The notes under the pieces: generated by a model
The model's input: the letters and a program-made list of their open reading frames with translations, nothing else
What the model was told of the DNA's origin: nothing
The model's database searches: none
NCBI GenBank assembly: GCA_036015235.1
Contig: CP107926.1
Span: forward strand, 1,302,001-1,366,000
Source: Streptomyces sp. NBC_00433
GTDB lineage: Bacteria > Actinomycetota > Actinomycetes > Streptomycetales > Streptomycetaceae
Direction of reading: 5' to 3'
DNA: 64,000 bases
Shown: piece after piece, positions 18,201 to 27,008 of the stretch
Numbering within the stretch: the stretch's first letter is position 1
How the letters are laid out: each line of letters starts with the position of its first letter
Made by a program: the position numbers and the translations under genes

Positions 18201-18280
18201 ATCCTCACAAATCGGTCAGAAGGTTGCGGCTGTGAGTTCATCGCGTTAAAAGAATCTTGGAAATAACCACGCTCATCCTG

Positions 18281-18352
18281 TTGACTTGACCGGGGTCTGG
18301 AGCTTGTTATGTGTGATCAAAGCGCGACGCTGCTTCGCCTGAAAAATTCAGG
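18281..18352 (+). promoter_or_regulatory. Control region of the CUT1 importer operon
   Basis: TTGACT (18281) and an overlapping TTGACC (18286) are followed at usable distance by TTGTTA/TATGTG, giving an ambiguous promoter. The inverted repeat CCTGAA-AAA-TTCAGG (18338-18352) lies just downstream and is a plausible operator. About 120 bp of leader then precede the start codon; the rest of the 18070-18475 gap shows nothing else. Confidence 0.45.
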
Positions 18353-18475
18353 TCGGGACCGCTTCGTCCCGGCGGCCGTCACGCTCCCACCCGATTGCCT
18401 TCCTCTCCAGCAGTGCGACCCATCCCGGCCCACGTCCCAGCGATGGACGGGCCCCACGACGTAGTGGAGTTGTTC

Positions 18476-19855
18476 ATGACAGCCAAGGTCCGCGCGGTCG
18501 GCGCGAACACACCCAACAGAACCCGCGGGAACCGCAGACGCACCGGCATGCTGGCCGTGGCCGGCGCCCTGGCTCTGGTCACGGTCGCCGCCTGCGGCGG
18601 AGGCAGCAGCGACAACGGTTCCAAAGGCGGCTTCAAGCCCGTCAAGCAGACAGGCGGCGCCCTGACGGTGTGGGTGGACGCCTCTCGTATGGACGCCGCG
18701 AAGCTGTACCAGAAGCAGCACCCCGACGTGAAGATGAACATCGTCAGCTACGACGGGGACGCGAACGGCTCCAACTACCTGCGCACGAAGGTCAGCCTGT
18801 TCAACCGCACCGGCAAGGGCTGGCCCGACGTGGTGTTCAGCTCCCAGAACAACGAGACCACCTGGGCCGTCGACGCAGGATTCACCGCCCCGCTGAACAA
18901 GGGTCTGATACCGCAGTCGACGCTGGCGGGCTGGGCCAAGGGCGCCAACAACCCCTGTACGGTCAACGGCACGCTGTACTGCCTGCGCAACGACCTCGCG
19001 CAGACGGTGCTGTGGTACAACGCCCCGCTGATGAAGCAGTGGGGATACCAGGTCCCGCAGACCTGGGAGGACTACCAGGCCCTCGGGCAGAAGGTGGCCA
19101 CCGAGCACCCCGGCTACCTGGTCGGCTCGGCCGGCGACACATGGGCGCCCGAGCTCTACATGTGGCCGAGCAAGTGCGGTGCGAACCAGATCACCGGGCC
19201 CAAGGCGGTGACGGTCAAGACCACCGGCCCGGAGTGCACGCGGATGGCCTCGCTGCTCGACACCCTCATCAAGAACAAGACGATGTCGATGAGCAGCGTC
19301 TTCAGCACGGACTTCGACAAGAACGAGGCCGCCAAGATCCTCATGATGCCCGGCCCGTCCTGGTTCGGCGGCGCGCTGTTCCAGGGATCGTTCAAGACGC
19401 CGGCGCACCAGATCGCCGTCGCACCGATGCCGAAGTGGTCCGCGGACACCGAAAGCACCGCGGGCAACGTGGGCGGCGGCACCTGGCTGCTGTCGGCCCA
19501 CAGCGCGAACCTCAAGGCCGCGACGGCCTTCCTCACCTGGGCGACCACCTCGGACGACTACCAGGCGAAGCTCGCACCCGGCTACCCCGCCTACACCTCC
19601 GCCGCGAAGAACTGGCTGGCCAAGCAGGCCGCCTCCGACTACTTCACCGGCGACATCTCCTCGCCCATGCAGGCCGCCGCGAACCAGGTCTGGCCCGGCT
19701 GGGGCTACGGCCAGTTCAGCCAGGAGGCCGTCTGGGCCGCCACGGTGACCCCCAAGCTGACGGCAGGCAAGACCATCGTGTCCCTGCTGCCGGCCTGGCA
19801 GACGGCCATCGCCAACTACGCCCGCGCCGCCGGCTACAAGGTCACCACCCAGTGA
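18476..19855 (+). CDS. CUT1 sugar ABC transporter substrate-binding lipoprotein
   Basis: Family 1 extracellular solute-binding protein, 459 residues. The basic N-terminus and hydrophobic stretch end in the lipobox VAAC (Cys about residue 40), followed by a GGGSSDNGSKGG tether. The body has the usual maltose-receptor features (GALTVWVDASRMDAAKLYQK, VVFSSQNNETTW). ATG 18476 with GTGGAG 7 nt upstream. First gene of a nine-gene run ending with kduD. CUT1 systems generally carry oligosaccharides or glycosides, so the locus probably imports a saccharide rather than a free sugar acid. Confidence 0.93.
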   Translation: MTAKVRAVGANTPNRTRGNRRRTGMLAVAGALALVTVAACGGGSSDNGSKGGFKPVKQTGGALTVWVDASRMDAAKLYQKQHPDVKMNIVSYDGDANGSNYLRTKVSLFNRTGKGWPDVVFSSQNNETTWAVDAGFTAPLNKGLIPQSTLAGWAKGANNPCTVNGTLYCLRNDLAQTVLWYNAPLMKQWGYQVPQTWEDYQALGQKVATEHPGYLVGSAGDTWAPELYMWPSKCGANQITGPKAVTVKTTGPECTRMASLLDTLIKNKTMSMSSVFSTDFDKNEAAKILMMPGPSWFGGALFQGSFKTPAHQIAVAPMPKWSADTESTAGNVGGGTWLLSAHSANLKAATAFLTWATTSDDYQAKLAPGYPAYTSAAKNWLAKQAASDYFTGDISSPMQAAANQVWPGWGYGQFSQEAVWAATVTPKLTAGKTIVSLLPAWQTAIANYARAAGYKVTTQ

Positions 19856-20766
19856 CGGCGCAACCCACCGAGGCCGGCCGGGCACAGCTGCGCAACTCGC
19901 GCACGCTGTGGCCCGGCCGGGCCGGGCACAGCTTCGTCGCCGCCTACACGGTCCTGCTGATCGCCTTCGGACTCGTGCCGACCGGCTACGCGATCTACTT
20001 CGCCTTCACCGACGGCGGCGGCACCTTCAGCGGCCTGTCCAACTTCTCGACCGCCGTCAACGACTTCCGCTTCACACCGGCCGTCGAGCACGTGGCCCTC
20101 TACCTGCTCTGGTGGCTGGTGTCCCTGGTCGTGTTCGTCGTCGGGCTGGCGCTCCTGCTGCACCGCCTGGCGCTGAGCGGCGTCAGCAGGGCGCTGCGGT
20201 TCCTGTACTACGTGCCGGGCGCCCTCGCCGGAGCGGCCAGCGTCATGGTGTGGCTCTTCGTGCTCGACCCCACGGTCAGCCCGGTCGCCTTCCTGCTGCG
20301 GGCCTTCGGTTACCACACCTTCGGCGAGGTCATCGCCCCCGGGCACCTGCCGATCCTGTTCACCCTCATCGCCTTCTGGACCGGCGCGGGCGGCTGGATC
20401 GTGGTGATGTACGGGGCGCTGAACAACATCTCGCAGGACGTCCTGGAAGCCGCGCGGATCGACGGGGCCGGTGCCTGGCAGACGGCCTGGCGGATCCAGA
20501 TCCCGCTGCTGCGCAAGTGGATCGTCTACATGGTCATCCTCGCCTTCGCCGGCGGCACCCAGCTGTTCGTCGAGCCGCAACTGCTGTCGCAGGCGAGCGT
20601 GGGCGTCGCCGGCCGGGACTACTCGCTCAACCAGCTCGCGTACGACTTCGCGTTCCAGAACAACGACGTCAACACAGCGGCGGCCGTGTCCGTGGAACTG
20701 CTGCTGGTCGGACTGGTCGTCGCAGGGGTCTTCGTGGCCAGATCGGGGTTCTTCGATGCGGACTGA
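19852..20766 (+). CDS. CUT1 sugar ABC transporter permease, MalF type
   Basis: 304-residue membrane protein, about six hydrophobic segments, with EAA loop LEAARIDGAGAWQTAWRIQI. The GTG start overlaps the receptor stop codon (GTGA), indicating translational coupling; the 3' end overlaps the next permease by 11 bp. Confidence 0.93.
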   Translation: MTAQPTEAGRAQLRNSRTLWPGRAGHSFVAAYTVLLIAFGLVPTGYAIYFAFTDGGGTFSGLSNFSTAVNDFRFTPAVEHVALYLLWWLVSLVVFVVGLALLLHRLALSGVSRALRFLYYVPGALAGAASVMVWLFVLDPTVSPVAFLLRAFGYHTFGEVIAPGHLPILFTLIAFWTGAGGWIVVMYGALNNISQDVLEAARIDGAGAWQTAWRIQIPLLRKWIVYMVILAFAGGTQLFVEPQLLSQASVGVAGRDYSLNQLAYDFAFQNNDVNTAAAVSVELLLVGLVVAGVFVARSGFFDAD

Positions 20767-21709
20767 CATCCGGCGGCCTGCGGTCGCCACATCCTCCGGC
20801 AGCGGGCAGGTGCCCGGACGAGCGGACCGGACGCGGTCCGGCCGCCCGGTGCGCGGGCGTCTCAACCCGCTCCCGGCCCTGGTGCTCCTGCTGTTCGTGG
20901 TCTTCTTCGTGCTGCCGGTGCTCTGGCTGCTGCTGGCGGCCACCAAGACCGACGACCAGCTGGTGAACAACAACCCGCTGTCGTTCGGCTCCCTCCACGC
21001 GCTGCACGCCAACTGGAAGGCCCTGACCGCCTACCAGGACAACGCGATCTTCCTGTGGCTGCGGAATTCGGCCGTCTACTCCTTCCTCGCCCTGGTGATC
21101 ACCCTGTGCGTGGCGGTGCCGGCCGGCTACGCGATGGCGATGACGGAGTTCCGCGGCCGGCGCGCCCTGCTGATCGCCACCCTCGTGGTGATGCTGATGC
21201 CGAACGCCACGCTGGTCGTGCCGCTCTTCCTTGAGGTCAACGCGGTCCACCTGATCGGCTCGATGTGGTCGATCATCCTGCCGTACGCGTTCTATCCGTT
21301 CGGGGTGTACCTGACCTACATCTACTTCAGCACCGCCCTGCCCCGGGAACTGCTGGACGCGGCGCGGCTGGACGGCTGCTCGGAATTCGGCGTCTTCCGC
21401 CGGGTGGCACTGCCGCTCGCGGCACCTGTCGTGGCACTGGTCGGATTCTTCAGCTTCGTCGCCAACTGGACGAACTACTACCTGCCGTACGTCATGCTGC
21501 CGCAGAGCGACCAGTTCCCGGTCCAGGTCGGCCTGGGGACCCTGCTCGACTCGGTCCCGCAGTTCAACCCGACGGCCAGCACGCTGCAGGTCGAGCGACC
21601 CGAACTGGCCCTGGCCACGCTGCTGGCGATCGTCCCCGTGCTGGTCGTCTTCCTCTTCTCCCAACGGTTCCTGGTCGCCGGCATGCTCGCCGGCGCGACA
21701 AAGAACTGA
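20756..21709 (+). CDS. CUT1 sugar ABC transporter permease, MalG type
   Basis: 317-residue permease; Arg-rich N-terminus, six hydrophobic segments, EAA loop LLDAARLDGCSEFGVFRRVA and terminal FSQRFLVAGMLAGATKN. The ATG lies within the 3' end of the MalF-type gene. No ATPase gene accompanies the locus; in Streptomyces a shared MsiK-type ATPase usually powers such importers. Confidence 0.93.
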   Translation: MRTDIRRPAVATSSGSGQVPGRADRTRSGRPVRGRLNPLPALVLLLFVVFFVLPVLWLLLAATKTDDQLVNNNPLSFGSLHALHANWKALTAYQDNAIFLWLRNSAVYSFLALVITLCVAVPAGYAMAMTEFRGRRALLIATLVVMLMPNATLVVPLFLEVNAVHLIGSMWSIILPYAFYPFGVYLTYIYFSTALPRELLDAARLDGCSEFGVFRRVALPLAAPVVALVGFFSFVANWTNYYLPYVMLPQSDQFPVQVGLGTLLDSVPQFNPTASTLQVERPELALATLLAIVPVLVVFLFSQRFLVAGMLAGATKN

Positions 21710-21819
21710 CCCAGCCGGCCGCCCCGCACAGCGCGCAGCGCACCGCCCGCCCCGGCCGGTGTGCGGGCGGCGCTGTGCCCGGACGCGGCCGTGCCCGAAC
21801 GCGAATGGAGCTCCTCCCG

Positions 21820-23751
21820 ATGCATCCTGTCATCACGGCCTCGGTGCCGCTGCTCGAACCGCCGGGCTGGGCGACAGCGCAGCGCGAGCTGTTCGACCTG
21901 CTCGACCGGGCCTGGCGCCGGTTCGCCCGCGACTTCACCGGACCTGACGGGCGGCTGCGCTACACCGGCGAGCTGACCTCCCGCGACGGCGTCGACGACT
22001 TCTACGAGGTCTTCTTCAACTGGCCCCAGCTGTACCTGCTGGGCGGGGCCGACGACCTGCTGGCCCAGTCCGAGCACCACTGGGAGGGCGTCACCCGGCA
22101 GCTGACCGAGCTGGGCATGCTCAAGGACGAGTACGAACGCGGCTACGACTGGTTCCACCAGGGCGAGAGCCTGCTGCTGCTGTACTTCCTGTGCATGGCC
22201 GCCCCCGATCGGTGGGCCGGGCGGGCACAGCGCTTCGCGGATCTGTACGTCGACCCCGGGCACGGCAACTACGACGCCGACCGGCGCATCATCCGCCGGC
22301 CGCACAACGGCAGCGACCCCGGACGTGACGGCCTGTCGGACGGCGACGCCTACCCGTGGCTGCCGAAGGAAGCGCAGATGTACGGCTTCCCGCTCGGCTG
22401 GATCCTGCCCGCGGGCGCGGAGCAGCCGCCGCTCGACGCCGACCCGCGGCTCGGCGCGGAGATGCGCCGCCGGATGGGCGAGGGTGACACCGCGGTCAAC
22501 CTCTCCGCGGCGGGACTGGTCCTGAACGCCTGGATCATCTCCGGCGAGCAGCGCTACGCGGACTGGATCGCCGACTACGTGGGCGCCTGGCGCGAGCGCG
22601 CCGCCGCCAACGGGGGCCTCCTGCCGGACAACGTCGCCCCGGACGGCACCGTCGGCGGGCTGCTGGAGGGGCGCTGGTACGGCGGCCACTACGGGTGGTC
22701 CTGGCCGCACGGCTGGTACAGCGTGGGACACGCGGCCATCGTCGCCGCGCTGGCGGGTGCCGCGGTCACCGGCGACGACTCGTACCTGGACATGGTGCGG
22801 CCGGTCCTGGACGAGATCATCTCGCACGGCAAGGTGATGGCTTTCACCGAGGCCGACTCCAGCATCAAGTCCAAGTGGATCCCGCAACTGGCGGAGGACG
22901 TGAGCGTCCCGACCTTCCACGTGCCCTTCCGGTACGAGGACGAAGGCTGGTTCGACTACAACCCCATGCTGATGGCCGTCCCGACGGCGCTGTGGCACCA
23001 CACCGCCTCCGACGCCGACCGGGCGCGCATCGAACGCCTGCGCGCTGCCGCCGGATACGACTGGCGTACGGTCCGCTCCTTCCGCAGCAAGGAGGAGGCC
23101 GGCCACGAGGAGCCCTGGCTGGCCTTCCTGGCGGGCGACGACCCGGCCTATCCGGAGAAGATCCTGGCAGCGGCCCAGGCGCAGGTGCGGCACCGGCTGT
23201 CCCGTATGGAGAAGTACCGCGACTGGGACGTGCCGGAGGCGGACATCCACCTGTGGCAGCAGTCCAACCCCGTGGTCACCGAGGCGCTCGTCCAGCTGAC
23301 CTGGGGCGGCCCCCAGGTGGTCTACAACGGCGGTCTGCAGCAGGCACGGGTGCGCTACCACGACGCCGCCGCCCGCCGTCCGGGGCTTCCCGCGGGGGTC
23401 GCGGCGCTGGTTTCCGCCATCGACCCGGACGCCACCGTCATCGACCTGGTCAACCTCGATCCCGAAGCGGCCCGATCGGTGATCGTCCAGGCCGGCGCGT
23501 TCAGCGAGCACACCATCCGCTCGGTGGACTACAGCGTCTGCGAGGACCCTTCCTGGATCGGCGACCTGTACGACTACGGGCACACCGCCCCGACGGTGAC
23601 CACCGCGTCGGCGGTGGTCGGCGGACCCTGGCTGCAGGTGGAGCTCCCCCGCTCCAGCACCGTCCGGCTCACCTTGCAGCTCGGCCTGCGCACCCGGCCG
23701 CCCTCCTACCGCACCCCGTTCGACGAGCAGGCGCGGCAGGACGCCGCGTGA
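21820..23751 (+). CDS. Uncharacterised intracellular (alpha/alpha)-barrel-like protein
   Basis: Not recognised as a named family. 643 residues, no signal peptide. Trp/Tyr/His-rich helical repeats such as YDWFHQGESLLLLYFLCMA, YGGHYGWSWPHGWYSVGHAA and VPTFHVPFRYEDEGWFDYN suggest an (alpha/alpha)n toroid like many glycosidases and polysaccharide lyases; the last 120 residues look beta-rich (LVNLDPEAARSVIVQAGAF). ATG 21820 chosen because GGAG sits 9 nt upstream; an ATG at 21805 has none. Position between a CUT1 importer and sugar-oxidising enzymes suggests it cleaves the imported saccharide. That role is inference only. Confidence 0.85.
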   Translation: MHPVITASVPLLEPPGWATAQRELFDLLDRAWRRFARDFTGPDGRLRYTGELTSRDGVDDFYEVFFNWPQLYLLGGADDLLAQSEHHWEGVTRQLTELGMLKDEYERGYDWFHQGESLLLLYFLCMAAPDRWAGRAQRFADLYVDPGHGNYDADRRIIRRPHNGSDPGRDGLSDGDAYPWLPKEAQMYGFPLGWILPAGAEQPPLDADPRLGAEMRRRMGEGDTAVNLSAAGLVLNAWIISGEQRYADWIADYVGAWRERAAANGGLLPDNVAPDGTVGGLLEGRWYGGHYGWSWPHGWYSVGHAAIVAALAGAAVTGDDSYLDMVRPVLDEIISHGKVMAFTEADSSIKSKWIPQLAEDVSVPTFHVPFRYEDEGWFDYNPMLMAVPTALWHHTASDADRARIERLRAAAGYDWRTVRSFRSKEEAGHEEPWLAFLAGDDPAYPEKILAAAQAQVRHRLSRMEKYRDWDVPEADIHLWQQSNPVVTEALVQLTWGGPQVVYNGGLQQARVRYHDAAARRPGLPAGVAALVSAIDPDATVIDLVNLDPEAARSVIVQAGAFSEHTIRSVDYSVCEDPSWIGDLYDYGHTAPTVTTASAVVGGPWLQVELPRSSTVRLTLQLGLRTRPPSYRTPFDEQARQDAA

Positions 23752-24695
23752 AGCGCCGCACGATGGGCACCACCGGTCTGGAGGTCTCCGAGCTGGGGTT
23801 CGGGGCGTCCCCGCTGGGCGCCGTGTACGGCGCGTTCGCCGAGCCCGACGGTATCGACGCCGTGCGTACCGCCCTGGACGTGGGGTTCTGTTTCTTCGAC
23901 GTCTCGCCCTACTACGGGGCGACGCTCGCGGAGACGGTCCTGGGCAAGGCCCTGCGCGGTGTCGAGCGCTCCGGCTACGTCCTGGCGACCAAGGTCGGCA
24001 GATACGGGGACGACGAGTTCGACTTCACCGCCGACCGCGTCAAGAAAAGCGTGCACGAGAGTCTGAGGCGGCTGGGGACGGACCACCTCGACCTGGTGCA
24101 GTGCCACGACATCGAGTTCGGCGACCTGGACCAGATCGTCCACGAGACGCTCCCGGCCCTGCGCGAACTGCAGGACACCGGCCTGGTGCGTGCGGTGGGC
24201 GTCACCGGATACCCGCTCGGCGCGCTGCGGCACGTGTCGGCCCGGACACCGGTGGACACGGTGATGTCCTACTGCCAGTACACCCTGCAAGACCGGCGCC
24301 TGGCACAGCGCGGCCCCGATTTCGACCGGGCGGGCATTCCGGTGATCAACGCCTCGCCGCTGGCGATGGGGGCGCTCACCGAGCGGGGACCTGCCCCGTG
24401 GCACCCCGCACCGGCGCCCGTCCTGGAGCGCTGTGCGGCAGCGGCCGCGCTGTGCCGGGCCAGGGGGGTCGACATCGCCAAGCTCGCCGTCCAGTTCGCC
24501 GTCTCGACCGGCGGCTTCGCCTCCACCGTGGTCGGCACCTCCAGCGCGCAGCAGGTGCGCCGCCTCGCCGAGTGGATCGCCCAGCCCATGGACGAGGAGC
24601 TGCTGAGCGCCGTGGAGGACTGCCTGGCACCGGTGCTCGACCAGGGCTGGCTCAACGGGCGTCCCGAGAACCAGCACTCCGAGGAGCAGCCATGA
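23748..24695 (+). CDS. Aldo/keto reductase, probable aldose 1-dehydrogenase
   Basis: 315-residue AKR with the family catalytic set: Asp in FFDVSPYYGATLAE, Tyr in the same segment, Lys in LATKVGRYG and His in LVQCHDIEFG. Overall it resembles D-threo-aldose/L-fucose dehydrogenases and plant L-galactose dehydrogenase, which oxidise the anomeric carbon to a lactone using NAD(P). The GTG start overlaps the preceding stop (GTGA). With the lactonase and mutarotase immediately downstream it would form a sugar to aldonate module; L-fucose or L-galactose are the likeliest substrates. Confidence 0.87.
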   Translation: MKRRTMGTTGLEVSELGFGASPLGAVYGAFAEPDGIDAVRTALDVGFCFFDVSPYYGATLAETVLGKALRGVERSGYVLATKVGRYGDDEFDFTADRVKKSVHESLRRLGTDHLDLVQCHDIEFGDLDQIVHETLPALRELQDTGLVRAVGVTGYPLGALRHVSARTPVDTVMSYCQYTLQDRRLAQRGPDFDRAGIPVINASPLAMGALTERGPAPWHPAPAPVLERCAAAAALCRARGVDIAKLAVQFAVSTGGFASTVVGTSSAQQVRRLAEWIAQPMDEELLSAVEDCLAPVLDQGWLNGRPENQHSEEQP

Positions 24696-25627
24696 CGATG
24701 GATCAGCCGCCCGGTGGCGCCGAGGCGGAGCGTGCGCCGGTACTCGACAGCCACGTCCACTTCTGGGACCCGCAGCACCTGTCCTACCCGTGGCTCGCCG
24801 ACGTTCCCCCCCTCGACCGGCGCTTCTCCCCCGCCGGCTTCCTCGGCGACGTGGACGAGCCGGTGGAGGCGGTCTTCGTCGAAGCAGGGCGGCATCCGGA
24901 CCAGGCGGCCCAGGAAGTGCGGTGGGTGCGCGGCCTGGCACGTACCCAGCCGTGGATCCGCGGCGCCGTGGCGCACGTGAGCCTGGACGACCCCGCCGGG
25001 GCGCCGGACGCCGTCCGCGGTTTCGCCGCCGACCCCTTCGTCGTCGGCGTCCGCCACAACATCCAGGACGAGGAGCCGGGCTTCACCGAGGGTGCCGACT
25101 TCCGTGCCGGTGTGGGACTCCTGGGCCAGGCGGGACTGCCGTTCGACGCGTGCGTGCGGGAACGGCAACTCGGCGAGCTCGCCGAACTGGCGGCCGCGTG
25201 CCCGCAGACCCTCATCGTCCTCGACCACCTCGGCAAGCCGTCCGTCCCCGAACCCGACCCCTCGTGGCGGCCGGCCCTGCTCCGGCTGGCCCGGCGGGAC
25301 AACGTCGTCTGCAAGCTGTCCGGGCTCGCCACCGAGGCGGCTCCCGGCACCGGCGCGCCCGCCCTGCTCGCCGTGCTCCGCGAGGTGCTGGAGGCGTTCG
25401 GCCCCGACCGCTGCCTCTACGGCGGCGACTGGCCGGTGATGACGCTCGCCACCTCGTACGGGTCCTGGATGGATCTGGTCCGCGAAGCGCTGTCCGATCT
25501 GCCGGCGGCCGACGCGGATGCGGTGATGCGCACCAACGCGGTCCGCACCTACCGGCTGCGGGACCGGCGGCCGGCACCCATGTCCGACGAGGCCGACCGG
25601 CCCGCATCAGCAAAGGAATCCGCATGA
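24692..25627 (+). CDS. Amidohydrolase-family sugar lactonase (L-fuconolactonase-like)
   Basis: 311-residue COG3618-type TIM barrel. Visible are the HxH-type start (DSHVHFWDPQ), VFVEAGRHPDQAAQEV, the IVLDHLGKPSVPE strand and the terminal YGGDWPVMTLATSY segment with the conserved Asp. Relatives hydrolyse L-fucono-, L-rhamnono- or galacturono-lactones. ATG overlaps the AKR stop by 4 bp. Expected to open the lactone produced by the aldo/keto reductase. Confidence 0.9.
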   Translation: MTMDQPPGGAEAERAPVLDSHVHFWDPQHLSYPWLADVPPLDRRFSPAGFLGDVDEPVEAVFVEAGRHPDQAAQEVRWVRGLARTQPWIRGAVAHVSLDDPAGAPDAVRGFAADPFVVGVRHNIQDEEPGFTEGADFRAGVGLLGQAGLPFDACVRERQLGELAELAAACPQTLIVLDHLGKPSVPEPDPSWRPALLRLARRDNVVCKLSGLATEAAPGTGAPALLAVLREVLEAFGPDRCLYGGDWPVMTLATSYGSWMDLVREALSDLPAADADAVMRTNAVRTYRLRDRRPAPMSDEADRPASAKESA

Positions 25628-25962
25628 GACGCCTCGCCCAGACCATCCGGCTGCGGCCAGAACGCCGCGCCGAATACCTGGAGTTGCACTCCTCCGTGTG
25701 GCCGGGAGTGGAGGCCGCGCTGCGCGCGGCGAACATCCGCAACTACACGATCTTCCTTCGCGACGACGTGCTGTTCAGCTACTTCGAATACCACGGCGAC
25801 GACTTCGAGGCCGACCTGGCCTCCATCGCCGCCGACCCGGACACGCAGCGCTGGTGGCGGCTCACCGACCCGTGCCAGGAGCCGTGGCCCGACAGCGGAG
25901 CCGGCGGGAACTGGTCCGACCTGGAAGAGATCTGGCACCTGAACGAGGAGTCCCCCGCGTGA
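25624..25962 (+). CDS. L-rhamnose/L-fucose mutarotase family protein
   Basis: 112-residue RhaM/YiiL-type dimeric alpha/beta barrel that interconverts sugar anomers. Family motifs: LRPERRAEYLELHSSVWPGV (catalytic His), NYTIFLRDDVLFSYFEYHGD, WWRLTDPCQEPW and the final EEIWHL. ATG overlaps the lactonase stop. Members in this context usually serve L-fucose or L-rhamnose, which fits an anomer-specific dehydrogenase next door. Confidence 0.92.
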   Translation: MRRLAQTIRLRPERRAEYLELHSSVWPGVEAALRAANIRNYTIFLRDDVLFSYFEYHGDDFEADLASIAADPDTQRWWRLTDPCQEPWPDSGAGGNWSDLEEIWHLNEESPA

Positions 25963-27008
25963 ACGCACGACGAGTGGCCTACACCGCGCCCCGGACGCTG
26001 GCGCTGGAGGCCGGCACCGCAACCGCGCCCCCGCCGCCAGGACACGTGGCGATCGACGTGGCGTACACCGGCATCTGCGGTACCGACCTGCACATCTTCC
26101 ACGGCTCCATGGACGCCCGGGTGGGTCCGCCCCAGGTCATCGGGCACGAGATGTCCGGACGTGTGGCGGAGACCGCCCCCGACGTCACCGAGTGGAAGGC
26201 GGGGGACAACGTCACCGTCATGCCCCTGGTCCCGTGCGGGCAGTGTCCCGCGTGCCGCTCCGGCCACCGCCACATCTGCCACAACCTGGTGTTCCTCGGC
26301 ATCGACGCGGCCGGCTCCCTGCAGTCCCGCTGGACGGTACCGGCCGACACGCTCGTCCGGCTCCCCGAAAGCCTGCCGCTGGACCACGCCGCGCTGGCGG
26401 AGCCCACCGCGGTGGCGGTGCACGACGTGCGGCGCGCCGGACTGCGGGACGGCGAGAAGGCCCTGGTCGTCGGAGGCGGGCCCATCGGCCTGCTCATCGC
26501 GATCGTCGCCCGCCGCGGCGGGGCCGACCTGCTGCTGGTCGAACTCGATCCCTACCGGCGCGGTATCGCCGAGTCGCTCGGCCTGGCGACGCTGGACCCC
26601 GCGGCGGTCGACGCGGCCGACGCGGTGGCCGACTGGACGGGCGGCGCCGGGGCGGACGTGGCCTTCGAGGTCTCGGGCGCCGCGGCGGGGGTGACCACCG
26701 CGGTCGACGCGCTGGCGACACGCGGGCGGCTGGTGCAGGTGGCCATCCACCCGGCTCCGCGCGAGATCAGCCTGCACCGCTTCTTCTGGCGCGAACTCAC
26801 CCTTCTCGGGGCTCGGCTCTACGACCGGGAGGACTTCGAGACCGCGGTGGGCCTGATCGCCGAGGGCCACATCCCGGCCGAGTCGCTCATCTCACGGATC
26901 GAGCCCATCGACCGGGCGGCGCAGGCCTTCGAGGCACTCGAAGCCGGAGGCGGCGTCATGAAGGTCCTGATCGACTGCCAGTCCGACGCGGGAGCAGACG
27001 CACGATGA
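25959..27008 (+). CDS. Zinc-dependent medium-chain sugar(-acid) dehydrogenase
   Basis: 349-residue MDR protein. Catalytic zinc ligands Cys and Glu-His appear in GICGTDLHIFHG and VIGHEMSG; the structural zinc site is CGQCPACRSGHRHIC; the NAD-binding motif is VVGGGPIGLL. It resembles threonine, sorbitol and L-galactonate-type (YjjN) dehydrogenases. GTG start overlaps the mutarotase stop. It may oxidise an aldonate at an internal carbon to yield a uronate on the way to KDG; substrate not determinable from sequence. Confidence 0.88.
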   Translation: MNARRVAYTAPRTLALEAGTATAPPPPGHVAIDVAYTGICGTDLHIFHGSMDARVGPPQVIGHEMSGRVAETAPDVTEWKAGDNVTVMPLVPCGQCPACRSGHRHICHNLVFLGIDAAGSLQSRWTVPADTLVRLPESLPLDHAALAEPTAVAVHDVRRAGLRDGEKALVVGGGPIGLLIAIVARRGGADLLLVELDPYRRGIAESLGLATLDPAAVDAADAVADWTGGAGADVAFEVSGAAAGVTTAVDALATRGRLVQVAIHPAPREISLHRFFWRELTLLGARLYDREDFETAVGLIAEGHIPAESLISRIEPIDRAAQAFEALEAGGGVMKVLIDCQSDAGADAR

